A stretch of 64,000 nucleotides of DNA from Acidobacteriota bacterium (GTDB taxonomy: Bacteria > Acidobacteriota > Terriglobia > Bryobacterales > Bryobacteraceae). The stretch is taken from contig CANIVU010000006.1 of NCBI GenBank assembly GCA_947470805.1, positions 1 through 64,000 on the forward strand. Reading direction: 5' to 3'. This document shows, piece by piece, positions 53,293 through 61,689 of this stretch; position 1 is the stretch's first letter; every line of letters begins with the position of its first letter. The notes beneath the pieces are model-generated. The model worked only from the letters and a program-made list of their open reading frames with translations. It was not told the origin of the DNA and made no database searches. Both the position numbers and the translations under genes were made by a program.

Positions 53293-54210
53293 ATGCTTAC
53301 ACTCGGATTCGTCAGCGCCATCCTGCCTGACCTCAACCTGGAAGAAGTCCTCGCCTTTGCCGCGTCGAACGGTTTCTCGTGCGTCGAACTCATGTGCTGG
53401 CCGCAGGGCAAAGCCGAGCGCCGCTACGCCGGCATCACCCACATCGACGTCGTCGGCTTCACCAAGAGCGACGCCGACAAGGTGAAGGATCTGGCCGCCA
53501 AGTACGGCGTCGCCATCAGCGGCCTGGGCTACTATCCCAACCCGCTCGCCCCCGACAAGGCCGAAGCCGCCGTCTATGTGAAACACCTCGGGCACGTCAT
53601 CAAAGCCGCGAGTTTATTGGGTGTCGGCGTCGTCAACACCTTCATCGGCCGCGACTACACGCAGACCGTCGACGAAAACTGGCCGCGGTTTTTGAAGACC
53701 TGGAAACCGCTGATCGCCCTCGCCGAAAAGCACAACGTGAAGATCGGCATCGAGAACTGCCCGATGTCCTTCACCAAGGACGAATGGCCCGGCGGCAAAA
53801 ATTTGATGACCTCGCCCGCCATCTGGCGCCGCGCGTTCAACGACATTCCCAGTGACCACTTCGGCCTCAACTTCGACCCCTCCCACTTCATCCTCCAGCA
53901 CATGGACTACTTGAAGGCCATGCGCGAATTCGGCCCCAAACTCTTCCACATGCACGCCAAGGATGCCCGCATCGACCGCGATAAGTTGAACGAAGTCGGC
54001 GTCTTCGCCTATCCCAATTTGTGGCACACGCCGAAGCTTCCCGGCCTGGGCGATGTCGATTGGGGCAAATTCTTCAGCGTGCTCACCGAGACCGGCTACA
54101 AGGGCGGCGTCTGCATCGAAGTCGAGGATCGCGCCTACGAAGGCGACCTCGAACTCCGCAAAGCCTCGCTCGTCCAAAGCGGCCGCTATTTGAAGAACTT
54201 CATTCCTTAA
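53293..54210 (+). CDS. Sugar phosphate isomerase/epimerase (xylose isomerase-like TIM barrel)
   Basis: The ATG at 53293 begins [20 protein letters not shown]; a longer start at 53278 is less natural. The product is 305 residues. It has a TIM-barrel fold of the AP-endonuclease-2/xylose-isomerase-like group: [60 protein letters not shown] (metal Glu), [15 protein letters not shown] (metal Asp-His) and [12 protein letters not shown]. Such enzymes epimerise or isomerise sugars in catabolic pathways, but the substrate is not predictable. Its end overlaps the convergent lipoprotein gene by 11 bp. Confidence 0.9.
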   Translation: MLTLGFVSAILPDLNLEEVLAFAASNGFSCVELMCWPQGKAERRYAGITHIDVVGFTKSDADKVKDLAAKYGVAISGLGYYPNPLAPDKAEAAVYVKHLGHVIKAASLLGVGVVNTFIGRDYTQTVDENWPRFLKTWKPLIALAEKHNVKIGIENCPMSFTKDEWPGGKNLMTSPAIWRRAFNDIPSDHFGLNFDPSHFILQHMDYLKAMREFGPKLFHMHAKDARIDRDKLNEVGVFAYPNLWHTPKLPGLGDVDWGKFFSVLTETGYKGGVCIEVEDRAYEGDLELRKASLVQSGRYLKNFIP

Positions 54211-54733
54211 CCCGCCGAAACGCCATGCTCCCGGCGGTGGCCTTTGGGTCCAGTCCAAACTTCAGCAGAAACGCCTGAAGGGCCGCGCTGCCGCCGGTGA
54301 GAATGGGTTTGTCGTCCACCATCAGGTGCGGGACGCCATCGGTCCCGGTGGCCTGTTTCCGCAGCCAGTCGGAATCCAGCCAGTGGAACTTTACGCCCTC
54401 GCCGGATTTCTCCAGCAGCATGAAAAAGTGCCCTGGAATGGCCAGGTCCGCGCGCTTGGCCGTCACCAGATCCAACACGAAGCGAGTGCCAATCTTCACC
54501 ATCCGCCCCTGTAGCCGCAGCGGCTCGCCATCGGCCTCACCGGGGATCCAGATGATGTCGTAGTAACCCTCTTCCGGCCGCACCAGCACGCTGCCCTTGC
54601 AGTCGTTCTCGGCGCAGATCCACTCGCCCGTCAAGCTGTTGTCCATTACGCCCGTCGCCGCCAGCGGGTGCACCGACAGCAGGTCGCCACACCCGGGGAG
54701 GATCAGCAGCAGCGCCAACAGTAAGGTGCGCAT
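54200..54733 (-). CDS. Putative lipoprotein of unknown function
   Basis: The ATG at 54733 gives [20 protein letters not shown], a lipoprotein signal peptide with lipobox LPGC. The mature 160 residues are beta-rich: [60 protein letters not shown] and [20 protein letters not shown]. No family is recognised. It begins one base after the end of the PLP-protein gene on the same strand, so the two are likely co-transcribed. Confidence 0.72.
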   Translation of the reverse strand: MRTLLLALLLILPGCGDLLSVHPLAATGVMDNSLTGEWICAENDCKGSVLVRPEEGYYDIIWIPGEADGEPLRLQGRMVKIGTRFVLDLVTAKRADLAIPGHFFMLLEKSGEGVKFHWLDSDWLRKQATGTDGVPHLMVDDKPILTGGSAALQAFLLKFGLDPKATAGSMAFRRVKE

Positions 54734-54734
54734 T

Positions 54735-56393
54735 TTAGTTTGCCAGCGGTGGCCCTCCGGGGATGTTGATGGTGCGCTGCTGCGCAGGGTAGCTGTGCCG
54801 GGTCGCGGTGAACTTGGCGGTGAGATACTCGCCCATGTAGATGGGTCCGGCCAACGTATCGCCGGCCAGCGTGGCCGCAAAGGTGAAGGTTAGCGAGTCC
54901 CCCGGCGAGCTCTGCGTACTCTGCAGCTTCACCTTATCGCCGTCAATCGTTCCAAACACATCGCGCACCGTGAACTCGCCCTTGTGCGTGCCCTGCAGCG
55001 TGTTGCCCTTCTGTTCCAGCATCAGCGTATGCTGGCTGCTGCTGGAGAAGAACTGGATGGCCACGTCCCACCGGCCCGTCAAATTCCCGGCAGGCGGCGC
55101 CGCCGCGGGCTTCGGCGAACGCTTCTGCGACAGCAGTTCATGCAACCGCTCGGCGACAATCTTGTCGTTCCCCGGCTGCATCATCCACGCCGCGATTTCG
55201 AGCGACGTCGTCCCTTCCGGCGCGGAATCCGGCCCGCCCTTGCGCGGCAGTCCCCCGCCCGCGCCCAGCGCAATGCGCGGCTTCGTCCGCGCCACGGTTT
55301 CGGCCAGTTCTTCCCCCGTCACATGCAGCTTCGCCGGGTCCCAATAGATCTGCAAGTTGGGCGTGCGGTTCGACAACCCGCGCGGCTCGCGTATCGAAGT
55401 TTTCACCCCATCCACCTGCGTGACGCGCTTGGCAATTGTGTCCAGATAGCCCATCCACCGCGCCCATTCGGCCTTGTGATCCCGCTTCGCCCAGGCCTCC
55501 ACGGCGGCCACCATGCCGATCGTCTCCTCCCGGCCAACCTTGTTATCCCGCCCCGGGCCGTGGTGCGGCGAACTCGCCTGCCAGGCCGATTGCAATATGT
55601 CCTTCCGCCCCAACAGAAGCCCCGCGCATTGCGGTCCGCAAATCGCCTTGCCGCCGCTGTAAGCCACCACCGAAGCACCCCGCGCCAGGTGGACATTCGG
55701 AATCGTCAGCACCTCCGCCGCCGCGTCGACGAGGATCGGAATGCCCCACGGCTTCGCCATCCGCGCGATGTTCTCAAGCGACAACGGACCGCTATCAGCC
55801 GGCTCGCCGGAGTTCAAATAGATCATCGCCGTGCGCGAACTGAGAGCGCTCTGAAACTCCTCGGCCGTCTCGACGTTGATCATCTTCAGACCAATGTTCC
55901 GAATGGCGTGGTCATACACACTCCGCGAAGTCCGCGGCACCACGCACTCGGTCTTATCGAGCCCCGTCAAGTCCGGAATTCGCAACAATTTCTCCGGATT
56001 CCCGCCAGAAACACACGCCGCGGCAACATGCTTCAACCCCGCCGCGCACCCGGCCGAAACCATGCCCCACTCGGCGCCGGTGATCTCCGCCAGACGCTGA
56101 CCGACGCCATGCGCCAGCTCGTCCAACTGGACAAAATGTTGCGACGCCGCATCCATCGCCGCCCGCACTTCGGGCAGTTCAATCGACGCGCCGATGATCG
56201 TAAACGTGCCCCGGCAATTGATCACCGGCTCCACGCCAATGGACTGATAAACATCCGGCCCTGCGCGCAGCGGCCCTGCCGCAGCCGCAGCGGGCATCGC
56301 CGCCACGCCCAACAGCGCGCCCATCTGAAATAGATCCCGGCGCGAAGCGTTCTCGGTGTCCTGTGTCTGAATCTCCGGCAGTTCGTCAGCCAT
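54735..56393 (-). CDS. Exported SelA-like PLP-dependent protein with extra C-terminal domain
   Basis: A 552-residue protein with a Tat-type leader (NASRRDLFQMGALLGVAAMP). Residues 50-420 resemble the fold-type I SelA/DgaE group: SIGVEPVINCRGTFTIIGAS, LAEITGAEWGMVSAGCAAGL, ILVDAAAEVL (PLP Asp region) and VVAYSGGKAICGPQCAGLLL, where the Lys would hold PLP. After residue 430 comes an added beta domain, TGRWDVAIQFFSSSSQHTLM and LEQKGNTLQGTHKGEFTVRD, similar to small lipocalin-like modules. True selenocysteine synthase is cytoplasmic, so this is more likely a secreted lyase or racemase-like enzyme. Its gene is followed immediately by the lipoprotein gene. Confidence 0.82.
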   Translation of the reverse strand: MADELPEIQTQDTENASRRDLFQMGALLGVAAMPAAAAAGPLRAGPDVYQSIGVEPVINCRGTFTIIGASIELPEVRAAMDAASQHFVQLDELAHGVGQRLAEITGAEWGMVSAGCAAGLKHVAAACVSGGNPEKLLRIPDLTGLDKTECVVPRTSRSVYDHAIRNIGLKMINVETAEEFQSALSSRTAMIYLNSGEPADSGPLSLENIARMAKPWGIPILVDAAAEVLTIPNVHLARGASVVAYSGGKAICGPQCAGLLLGRKDILQSAWQASSPHHGPGRDNKVGREETIGMVAAVEAWAKRDHKAEWARWMGYLDTIAKRVTQVDGVKTSIREPRGLSNRTPNLQIYWDPAKLHVTGEELAETVARTKPRIALGAGGGLPRKGGPDSAPEGTTSLEIAAWMMQPGNDKIVAERLHELLSQKRSPKPAAAPPAGNLTGRWDVAIQFFSSSSQHTLMLEQKGNTLQGTHKGEFTVRDVFGTIDGDKVKLQSTQSSPGDSLTFTFAATLAGDTLAGPIYMGEYLTAKFTATRHSYPAQQRTINIPGGPPLAN

Positions 56394-56705
56394 CGTGCCC
56401 CCATGTGGGAGACCTTCATCGCGGAGGGCTCCGCAGCAATAATATCAACAGACACGCGCATGCACCGCGAGGGTTGATCATGGATATGCGGCAACCAGAT
56501 CAATGTGACGCACGAGCGGGTTAGCAGTTGCCCCGATAGCACGGATGTCCGGACAGGATCCGCCGTTGCTCCGTGGGCTCGGGGTTTGCCGGAAGCGAAT
56601 TCCTCCGAGGGCGAATCGGTCTTTCCTCGTCGATATGTTCAGATAGGTTCCGCCGCTAGTTTTGGCTCGCCGGAGTCGTAGTCTCAGATTTGATACACTG
56701 TCGTC
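56394..56705. other. Intergenic region between PLP-protein gene and HigBA module
   Basis: About 312 bases with no supported gene, lying between divergent genes. A TGATACACT at 56691-56699 looks like an extended -10 box directed to the plus strand. It ends 6 bases before the GTG of the toxin gene, an arrangement compatible with a leaderless transcript. No matching -35 box was found, and I see nothing else. Confidence 0.5.
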
Positions 56706-57038
56706 GTGCGCCCGGTTATCTTCCATCCGAAGGCTAGCGCGGCGATCCGGGAGTTCCCCCGCCAGGTGCGGGATAGTCTCGGCAAGGCGCTCTATCTCCT
56801 GCAGGTGGGAGAACAGTTGGGAATGCCACTGTCCCGGCCAATGCCGTCCGTCGCGCCTGGAGTTTCCGAGCTGCGCCTGCATAGTGCGGACGGGCAGTTC
56901 CGGACGTTTTACTTTACGGCGAACGCAAGCGGCATCCAGGTATTCCATGCCTTCATAAAGAAGACGGCCGGGACCTCGCAAGCGGATATCCGATTAGGAC
57001 GACAACGATGGAAGGAAATGCAATCCGATGAAGGTTAA
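56706..57038 (+). CDS. higB: HigB/Gp49-like RelE-superfamily toxin
   Basis: A 110-residue protein with a GTG start. It has the HigB/phage Gp49-like pattern: FHPKASAAIREFPRQVRDSL, GKALYLLQVGEQLGMPLSRP, SELRLHSADGQFRTFYFTAN and QVFHAFIKKTAGTSQADIRL with RW at the end. HigB toxins cleave mRNA at the ribosome. The toxin gene precedes the antitoxin, which is the usual HigBA order, and the two overlap by 11 bp. No ribosome-binding site is visible and a -10-like TACACT ends 6 bases before the start. Confidence 0.88.
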   Translation: MRPVIFHPKASAAIREFPRQVRDSLGKALYLLQVGEQLGMPLSRPMPSVAPGVSELRLHSADGQFRTFYFTANASGIQVFHAFIKKTAGTSQADIRLGRQRWKEMQSDEG

Positions 57039-57333
57039 GACGATAAAGGCGACGACACCCGAAGAGCTAGCTCGCACCCTTGGCCTCAGCGACATAGAGG
57101 CCCAAGAGTGGAAAGTGCAACATGCAATGCTGAAGAAACTGCGCCAGGCGATCAAGTCGCAGCCGATCACTCACGCCGAGATAGCCCGAAAAGCGGGTTC
57201 CTCCCGTACGCGGGTCACGGCGATTCTCAACGGCAACCTGGACAACGTTTCGAGCGACCTGTTAATTCGCCTACTAGGCGCCGTAGGCTACGCAGTGCGC
57301 GTGTCATTCACGCGTGTGGATTCTGCCGCCTGA
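57028..57333 (+). CDS. higA: HigA-type XRE-family antitoxin
   Basis: A 101-residue antitoxin with a helix-turn-helix domain: QPITHAEIARKAGSSRTRVT followed by AILNGNLDNVSSDLLIRLLG and AVGYAVRVSFTRVDSAA. The N-terminal half (EELARTLGLSDIEAQEWKVQ) is typical of HigA relatives that pair with Gp49-like toxins. It should bind HigB and repress the shared promoter, as is general for the family. It overlaps the toxin gene by 11 bp on the same strand. Confidence 0.9.
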   Translation: MKVKTIKATTPEELARTLGLSDIEAQEWKVQHAMLKKLRQAIKSQPITHAEIARKAGSSRTRVTAILNGNLDNVSSDLLIRLLGAVGYAVRVSFTRVDSAA

Positions 57334-57404
57334 CCGGTGCTACCCACCGCGCTATCGTCGAAATCGTCTCCGGCCCGTCAACCCGTTCGAAATTTCCCCC
57401 AAAC

Positions 57405-57432
57405 AAAAAACGGCGGCCCGAAGGCCGCCGTT
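57405..57432 (-). terminator. Rho-independent terminator of the sucC-sucD-ndk operon
   Basis: Read on the minus strand, AACGGCGGCC-TTCG-GGCCGCCGTT makes a 10-bp stem with a TTCG tetraloop, followed by a run of T. It lies 23 bp after the ndk stop codon and ends the minus-strand operon. It also separates the operon from the convergent HigBA module. Confidence 0.92.
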
Positions 57433-57455
57433 ACCAAACTCAAACGAAAAACGAA

Positions 57456-57875
57456 CTACAGCAATTCCGACGCCGAGAAGTAATAAACCGCTTCCCCAGC
57501 CGCGGTCTCAACCGCATCCGAACCGTGCGAGCAATTCCGCTCGATCGATTCAGCAAACCGCTTGCGCACAGTGCCTTCCGCCGCGTTCGCCGGATTGGTC
57601 GCGCCCATCAGTTCGCGCCACTGCGCAATCGCCGAATCCTTCTCCAACACCAGAAGAATGGACGGGCCTTCAGTCATGAACTTCACCAACGAACCGAAAA
57701 ACGGCCGTTCGCGGTGCACGCCGTAGAAGCCTTCCGCTTCCTTCAACGTGATGTGATGCTTCTTCATCGCCACAATGCGGAAGCCGTTCTCTTCGATCAT
57801 GGAGATGATCTGGCCGCTGATCCCGCGCGAAACCGCGTCGGGCTTGATCATCGCAAATGTACGTTCCAATGCCAT
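57456..57875 (-). CDS. ndk: Nucleoside diphosphate kinase
   Basis: A 139-residue enzyme that transfers the gamma-phosphate between nucleoside di- and triphosphates. It opens [20 protein letters not shown], and the active site [20 protein letters not shown] contains the phospho-histidine in NCSHGSD. Length and motifs match the family throughout. It is the last gene of sucC-sucD-ndk, only 6 bp after the sucD stop, and a strong terminator follows. Coupling fits because succinyl-CoA synthetase can produce GTP that Ndk equilibrates with ATP. Confidence 0.98.
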   Translation of the reverse strand: MALERTFAMIKPDAVSRGISGQIISMIEENGFRIVAMKKHHITLKEAEGFYGVHRERPFFGSLVKFMTEGPSILLVLEKDSAIAQWRELMGATNPANAAEGTVRKRFAESIERNCSHGSDAVETAAGEAVYYFSASELL

Positions 57876-57881
57876 ATTTCT

Positions 57882-58754
57882 TTAGCTCGAAAGTCTTTCT
57901 TGAATTTTCTGGCCGAGGTCGGCCGGGGTACTGCAAACCGTAATGCCCGCGGCTTCCATCGCCGCCATCTTGTCCGATGCCTTGCCGCTGCCGCCGGCCA
58001 CAATCGCGCCCGCGTGGCCCATACGACGTCCCGGAGGCGCCGTCTGCCCGGCAATAAACCCAACCACCGGCTTCTTCACGTGATCCTTGATGTAGGCCGC
58101 GGCAATCTCTTCGTTATTGCCGCCAATTTCGCCAATCATCACAATCGCGTGCGTGTCCGGATCTTCGTTGAACAGCTTGATCGCGTCCAGGTGCGTCGTC
58201 CCGATAATCGGGTCGCCACCGATGCCGATACAAGTCGACTGCCCAATGCCCAACTTAGTCAGCTGGCCAACAGCCTCGTAAGTCAATGTGCCCGAGCGGC
58301 TAACTACGCCCACATGCCCACGTAAGTGGATATGACCCGGCATAATACCAATCCGGCACTCGCCCGGCGTAATGATACCCGGGCAGTTCGGCCCGATCAG
58401 CCGCGAACCGCGCGTCGACAAAAACTGCTTCGCCGCAATCATGTCCCGCACCGGAATGCCTTCGGTAATGCAGACAATCAAGGCGATGCCCGCATCGGCG
58501 GCTTCCATAATCGCATCGGCCGCGAACGGCGGCGGCACGAAAATCACGGTGGCGTTGGCGCCCGTATCGCGAACTGCCGCGCCCACGGTGTCAAACACCG
58601 GACGGTCCAGGTGCAACGTGCCACCCTTGCCCGGCGTCACACCGCCAACCACGGTCGTCCCGTAGTTAATCGAGTTCGTCGCGTGGAAGGTGCCCTGCGC
58701 ACCCGTGTAACCCTGCACCAGCAGGCGAGTTTCTTTATTAACTAGTACGCTCAT
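57882..58754 (-). CDS. sucD: Succinate-CoA ligase, alpha subunit
   Basis: A 290-residue subunit of the TCA-cycle enzyme that makes ATP or GTP from succinyl-CoA. Motifs are [20 protein letters not shown], the CoA-binding [40 protein letters not shown] and the phospho-histidine loop [20 protein letters not shown]. Length is normal. The start overlaps the sucC stop by 4 bp, so the two subunits are translationally coupled. Confidence 0.98.
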   Translation of the reverse strand: MSVLVNKETRLLVQGYTGAQGTFHATNSINYGTTVVGGVTPGKGGTLHLDRPVFDTVGAAVRDTGANATVIFVPPPFAADAIMEAADAGIALIVCITEGIPVRDMIAAKQFLSTRGSRLIGPNCPGIITPGECRIGIMPGHIHLRGHVGVVSRSGTLTYEAVGQLTKLGIGQSTCIGIGGDPIIGTTHLDAIKLFNEDPDTHAIVMIGEIGGNNEEIAAAYIKDHVKKPVVGFIAGQTAPPGRRMGHAGAIVAGGSGKASDKMAAMEAAGITVCSTPADLGQKIQERLSS

Positions 58755-59908
58755 TGTGCCGCCTTCACAACTTTCTCAGCCGCGTCTTTCATCCCATCGG
58801 CAACCTGGAAGTTAAACCCGGATTCGGCAATGATCTTCTTGCCCTCCTCCACGTTCGTGCCCTCCATGCGGATCACAACGGGCAGCGAGATACCCAGATC
58901 GCGCGCCGCGTTCACCACACCGGTCGCCAACACATCGCACCGCAGAATGCCGCCGAAGATGTTGATCAAAACGGCCTTCACAGCCTGATCGGACAACAGA
59001 ATCCGGAACGCGTTCTTGATCTGTTCCTCGTTCGCGCCGCCGCCGACGTCCAGGAAGTTCGCCGGCTCGCCGCCCGCCCATTTGATGATGTCCATGGTGG
59101 CCATGGCCAACCCGGCGCCGTTCACCATGCAAGCAATGTTGCCGTCGAGTTTGATGTAGTTCAAGGCGAACTTGGAAGCTTCCACTTCCAACTTGTCTTC
59201 CTCGTCCACATCGCGCAAATCCACAAAGTCCGGGTGCCGGTACAACGCGTTATCGTCGATATTGATCTTCGCGTCCAGCGCCATCACGCGCCCGTCTTTC
59301 AGCAGAATGAACGGGTTGATCTCAGCCAGCGAAGCGTCGGACTCTTCGTACGCCTTGGCCAAGGCAACCATCGCCTTCGCCGCTGCGTTCACGCTCTTGG
59401 CCGGAATGCCAATGCCGAACGCCATATTCCGCGCCTGGAAACCCTGCAGGCCGAGGCCCGGCTCAATGGTCTCCTTCAAAATCTTTTCCGGCGAATGATG
59501 GGCCACTTCCTCGATTTCCATTCCGCCTTCGCTCGACGCCATGAAAACGTTCTTGCCCGTCACGCGATCGAGCGTGATGCCGAGATAGAGTTCTTTCTCA
59601 ATCGGCAGCGCCTCTTCGATCAGCAAGCGCCGGACCAGCTGGCCCTCGGGCGCCGTCTGGTGCGTGATGAGTTGCATGCCAAGGATCTTTTTCGATGCCT
59701 CAACTGCGTCCTCAACGGTCTTGCAGACCTTCACACCGCCGCCTTTTCCGCGGCCTCCAGCGTGAATCTGGGCTTTTACGACAACAAAGCCGCCGAGTTC
59801 TTTAGCCGCGGCTTCGGCCTCTTGGACGGTAAAGGCGACAATGCTTTTTGGCACCGGCACGCCGTAGCGCGCCAGAATCGCCTTTCCTTGATACTCGTGG
59901 ATTTTCAT
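58751..59908 (-). CDS. sucC: Succinate-CoA ligase, beta subunit
   Basis: A 385-residue ATP-grasp subunit. It begins [20 protein letters not shown] and has [20 protein letters not shown] in the nucleotide-binding domain, [20 protein letters not shown] (metal Asp) and [20 protein letters not shown]. The C-terminal Rossmann part [20 protein letters not shown] is typical. It is the first gene of a sucC-sucD-ndk operon. It is divergent from trpD, with 24 bp between the two starts. Confidence 0.98.
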   Translation of the reverse strand: MKIHEYQGKAILARYGVPVPKSIVAFTVQEAEAAAKELGGFVVVKAQIHAGGRGKGGGVKVCKTVEDAVEASKKILGMQLITHQTAPEGQLVRRLLIEEALPIEKELYLGITLDRVTGKNVFMASSEGGMEIEEVAHHSPEKILKETIEPGLGLQGFQARNMAFGIGIPAKSVNAAAKAMVALAKAYEESDASLAEINPFILLKDGRVMALDAKINIDDNALYRHPDFVDLRDVDEEDKLEVEASKFALNYIKLDGNIACMVNGAGLAMATMDIIKWAGGEPANFLDVGGGANEEQIKNAFRILLSDQAVKAVLINIFGGILRCDVLATGVVNAARDLGISLPVVIRMEGTNVEEGKKIIAESGFNFQVADGMKDAAEKVVKAAQ

Positions 59909-59932
59909 ACGGTAAACTCACAGTTTATCACC

Positions 59933-60961
59933 GTGCCGGAACCCAACTCAGCCTTTTTGCCCATTCTTCACGACCGGATCCGCGAAAAACCGTTTCATTC
60001 GGATGAAGCCGAACGCGCCATGCGCCTCATTCTGTCCGGAGAAGTGTCCCCCGTCCAGCTCGCCGCCTTCCTCGCCGTTCTCCCTCCCCACAAAGCCACG
60101 GCCGATGTTTTGACCGGGTTCGCCCGCGCCATGCGCGCCGAGATGCTCCTCGTCGACCCCGGCCTCGGCCCGTCTCTGGACACATGCGGCACCGGCGGCG
60201 ACGAGACTAATACTTTTAACATTTCGACTGTCTCTGCCTTCGTCGTCGCCGGCGCCGGCGTCAAGGTGGCGAAACACGGCAATCGCTCGGCAAGCTCCTT
60301 GTGCGGCAGCGCCGACGTGCTCGAAGCCCTGGGTGTCGTCATCGACCTCACGCCCGAAAAGATGGGCGAATCGATCCGCGAAACCGGAATCGGGTTCCTT
60401 TTCGCGCCGAAGCTCCACCCCGCCCTCCGCCACGCCGCCCCGGTCCGCGGCGAACTCAAAATCCGCACGGCACTGAACTTGATGGGCCCCCTCTGCAACC
60501 CTGCCGGCGCCCAGGCCCAGCTCATCGGAGTGCCCGGCGAAGGCATCGGCGACGAGATGGCCCAGACACTGGCCAACCTCAACACCGGCCGCCAATTCCT
60601 GGTCCACGGCTCCGACGGCCTCGACGAAATCACCCTCTCCGGCAGCACGACAATCTGGAAGGTCGAAAACGGCGTGGTGACGAAGGAATACTGGCAACCC
60701 GCCGATTTCGGCTTGCCCAGAGCCTCGCTCGACGCCCTGCGCGGCGGCGACCGCTTCGCCAACGCCCAAATCACCCACGACATCCTGAGCGGCCAGACCG
60801 GCCCCCGTCGCGACGTTGTTCTGCTCAACGCCGCCGCCGGCCTTCTCGTAGCGAGCGCCGCCACAAGCCCCGAAGAAGCCATCGACAAAGCCAAGCATTC
60901 CATCGACAGCGGTGCCGCGGCGGCCAAGTTGGCGGCCTTGGTCGCCTTCACCAATGCCTAG
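59933..60961 (+). CDS. trpD: Anthranilate phosphoribosyltransferase
   Basis: A GTG start at 59933 (MPEPNSAFLPILHDRIREKP) is chosen because it gives the family's usual length of 342 residues; the frame is open much further upstream through sucC antisense, which is unsupported. It transfers phosphoribose to anthranilate in tryptophan synthesis. Motifs are LDTCGTGGDETNTFNISTVS (PRPP site), AKHGNRSASSLCGSADVLEA, IRTALNLMGPLCNPAGAQAQ and VHGSDGLDEITLSG. No other trp gene is adjacent. It overlaps the next gene by 8 bp. Confidence 0.95.
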   Translation: MPEPNSAFLPILHDRIREKPFHSDEAERAMRLILSGEVSPVQLAAFLAVLPPHKATADVLTGFARAMRAEMLLVDPGLGPSLDTCGTGGDETNTFNISTVSAFVVAGAGVKVAKHGNRSASSLCGSADVLEALGVVIDLTPEKMGESIRETGIGFLFAPKLHPALRHAAPVRGELKIRTALNLMGPLCNPAGAQAQLIGVPGEGIGDEMAQTLANLNTGRQFLVHGSDGLDEITLSGSTTIWKVENGVVTKEYWQPADFGLPRASLDALRGGDRFANAQITHDILSGQTGPRRDVVLLNAAAGLLVASAATSPEEAIDKAKHSIDSGAAAAKLAALVAFTNA

Positions 60962-61541
60962 CGTTTACGCGTTAAAGCCGAAGTTCCAAGCCCTACTACG
61001 CCCCATAGCGAACCGTCTGGCTGCCATCGGGGTCACAGCCAATCAGGTCACGGTCGTCACCTGCTTGATCTCCATCGCCCTCGGCCTGGACCTGGCGTAC
61101 GGAACGCGCCAATGGTGGATGCTCCCCGTGTGGCTCTTCCTGCGCATGGCCGCCAACGCCATCGATGGCATGTTAGCCCGCGAGCACAACCAGGCCACCC
61201 GCCTCGGCGCGCTCCTCAACGAATTGACCGACGTCCTGGCCGACGCGGCATTGCTCCTTCCCTTCGCCTACCTCCCCAACTGGAACCCGGCCGTAGTCGG
61301 CACGGTCATCGTCCTGGCCGGCCTGACCGAGATGACGAGCACAGTAGGCCAGACGCTGACCGCCATCCGCCGCAACGACGGCCCGATGGGCAAAAGCGAC
61401 CGAGCCCTCCTGCAAGGAATCCTCGGAACCTGGCTAGCCCTAGGCCGCCAACCCAGCGAGTGGCTCGCCCCGGTGATGCTGATCCTGCTGATCGCAACGA
61501 TCTACAACCGCGCCCGCCGCATCCTCTCCACCAATCCCTAA
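60954..61541 (+). CDS. ynbA: YnbA-like CDP-alcohol phosphatidyltransferase
   Basis: The ATG at 60954 (MPSVYALKPKFQALLRPIAN) overlaps the trpD stop by 8 bp. The product is 195 residues with about six membrane helices. The catalytic signature reads RMAANAIDGMLAREHNQATR then LGALLNELTDVLADAALLLP. Two of the four usual acidic residues of the CDP-alcohol phosphotransferase motif are Asn. The same substitution is what I recall for Escherichia coli YnbA (NALDGMLARECNQ...), so this is a conserved subtype rather than damage. The enzyme may make an unusual phospholipid. YnbC- and YnbD-like genes follow. Confidence 0.85.
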   Translation: MPSVYALKPKFQALLRPIANRLAAIGVTANQVTVVTCLISIALGLDLAYGTRQWWMLPVWLFLRMAANAIDGMLAREHNQATRLGALLNELTDVLADAALLLPFAYLPNWNPAVVGTVIVLAGLTEMTSTVGQTLTAIRRNDGPMGKSDRALLQGILGTWLALGRQPSEWLAPVMLILLIATIYNRARRILSTNP

Positions 61542-61554
61542 CCACCCCTCCCCA

Positions 61555-61586
61555 AATTCCTAGGTGACTGTCACCCAGGAATTGTC
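61555..61586. repeat. Palindromic intergenic element, copy 4 (one mismatch)
   Basis: AATTCCTAGGTGAC-T-GTCACCCAGGAATT, followed by GTC, resembles copies 1-3 with AATTCC in place of AAATCC and a single A-C mismatch in the stem. It begins 13 bp after the stop of the YnbA-like gene and 104 bp before the YnbC-like start, again on the 3' side of a gene. Confidence 0.8.
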
Positions 61587-61689
61587 TGGTGCGATTCGTG
61601 CGGCGTGAGCAGTTCCGCCCGCCATTCGCGCCTGAGTGCATGGTGGCGTTGTACAATCGCGCCAGACCCAGTTAAGCGGAAGAGGAAGA

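Noticed and set aside
57456-59908. sucC-sucD-ndk arrangement as a novelty
   Set aside because: The gene combination and tight spacing make ordinary metabolic sense and all motifs are standard.
58754-59932. Extension of trpD upstream to 735 residues
   Set aside because: It is antisense to sucC and has no similarity to known domains. GTG at 59933 gives the standard TrpD length.
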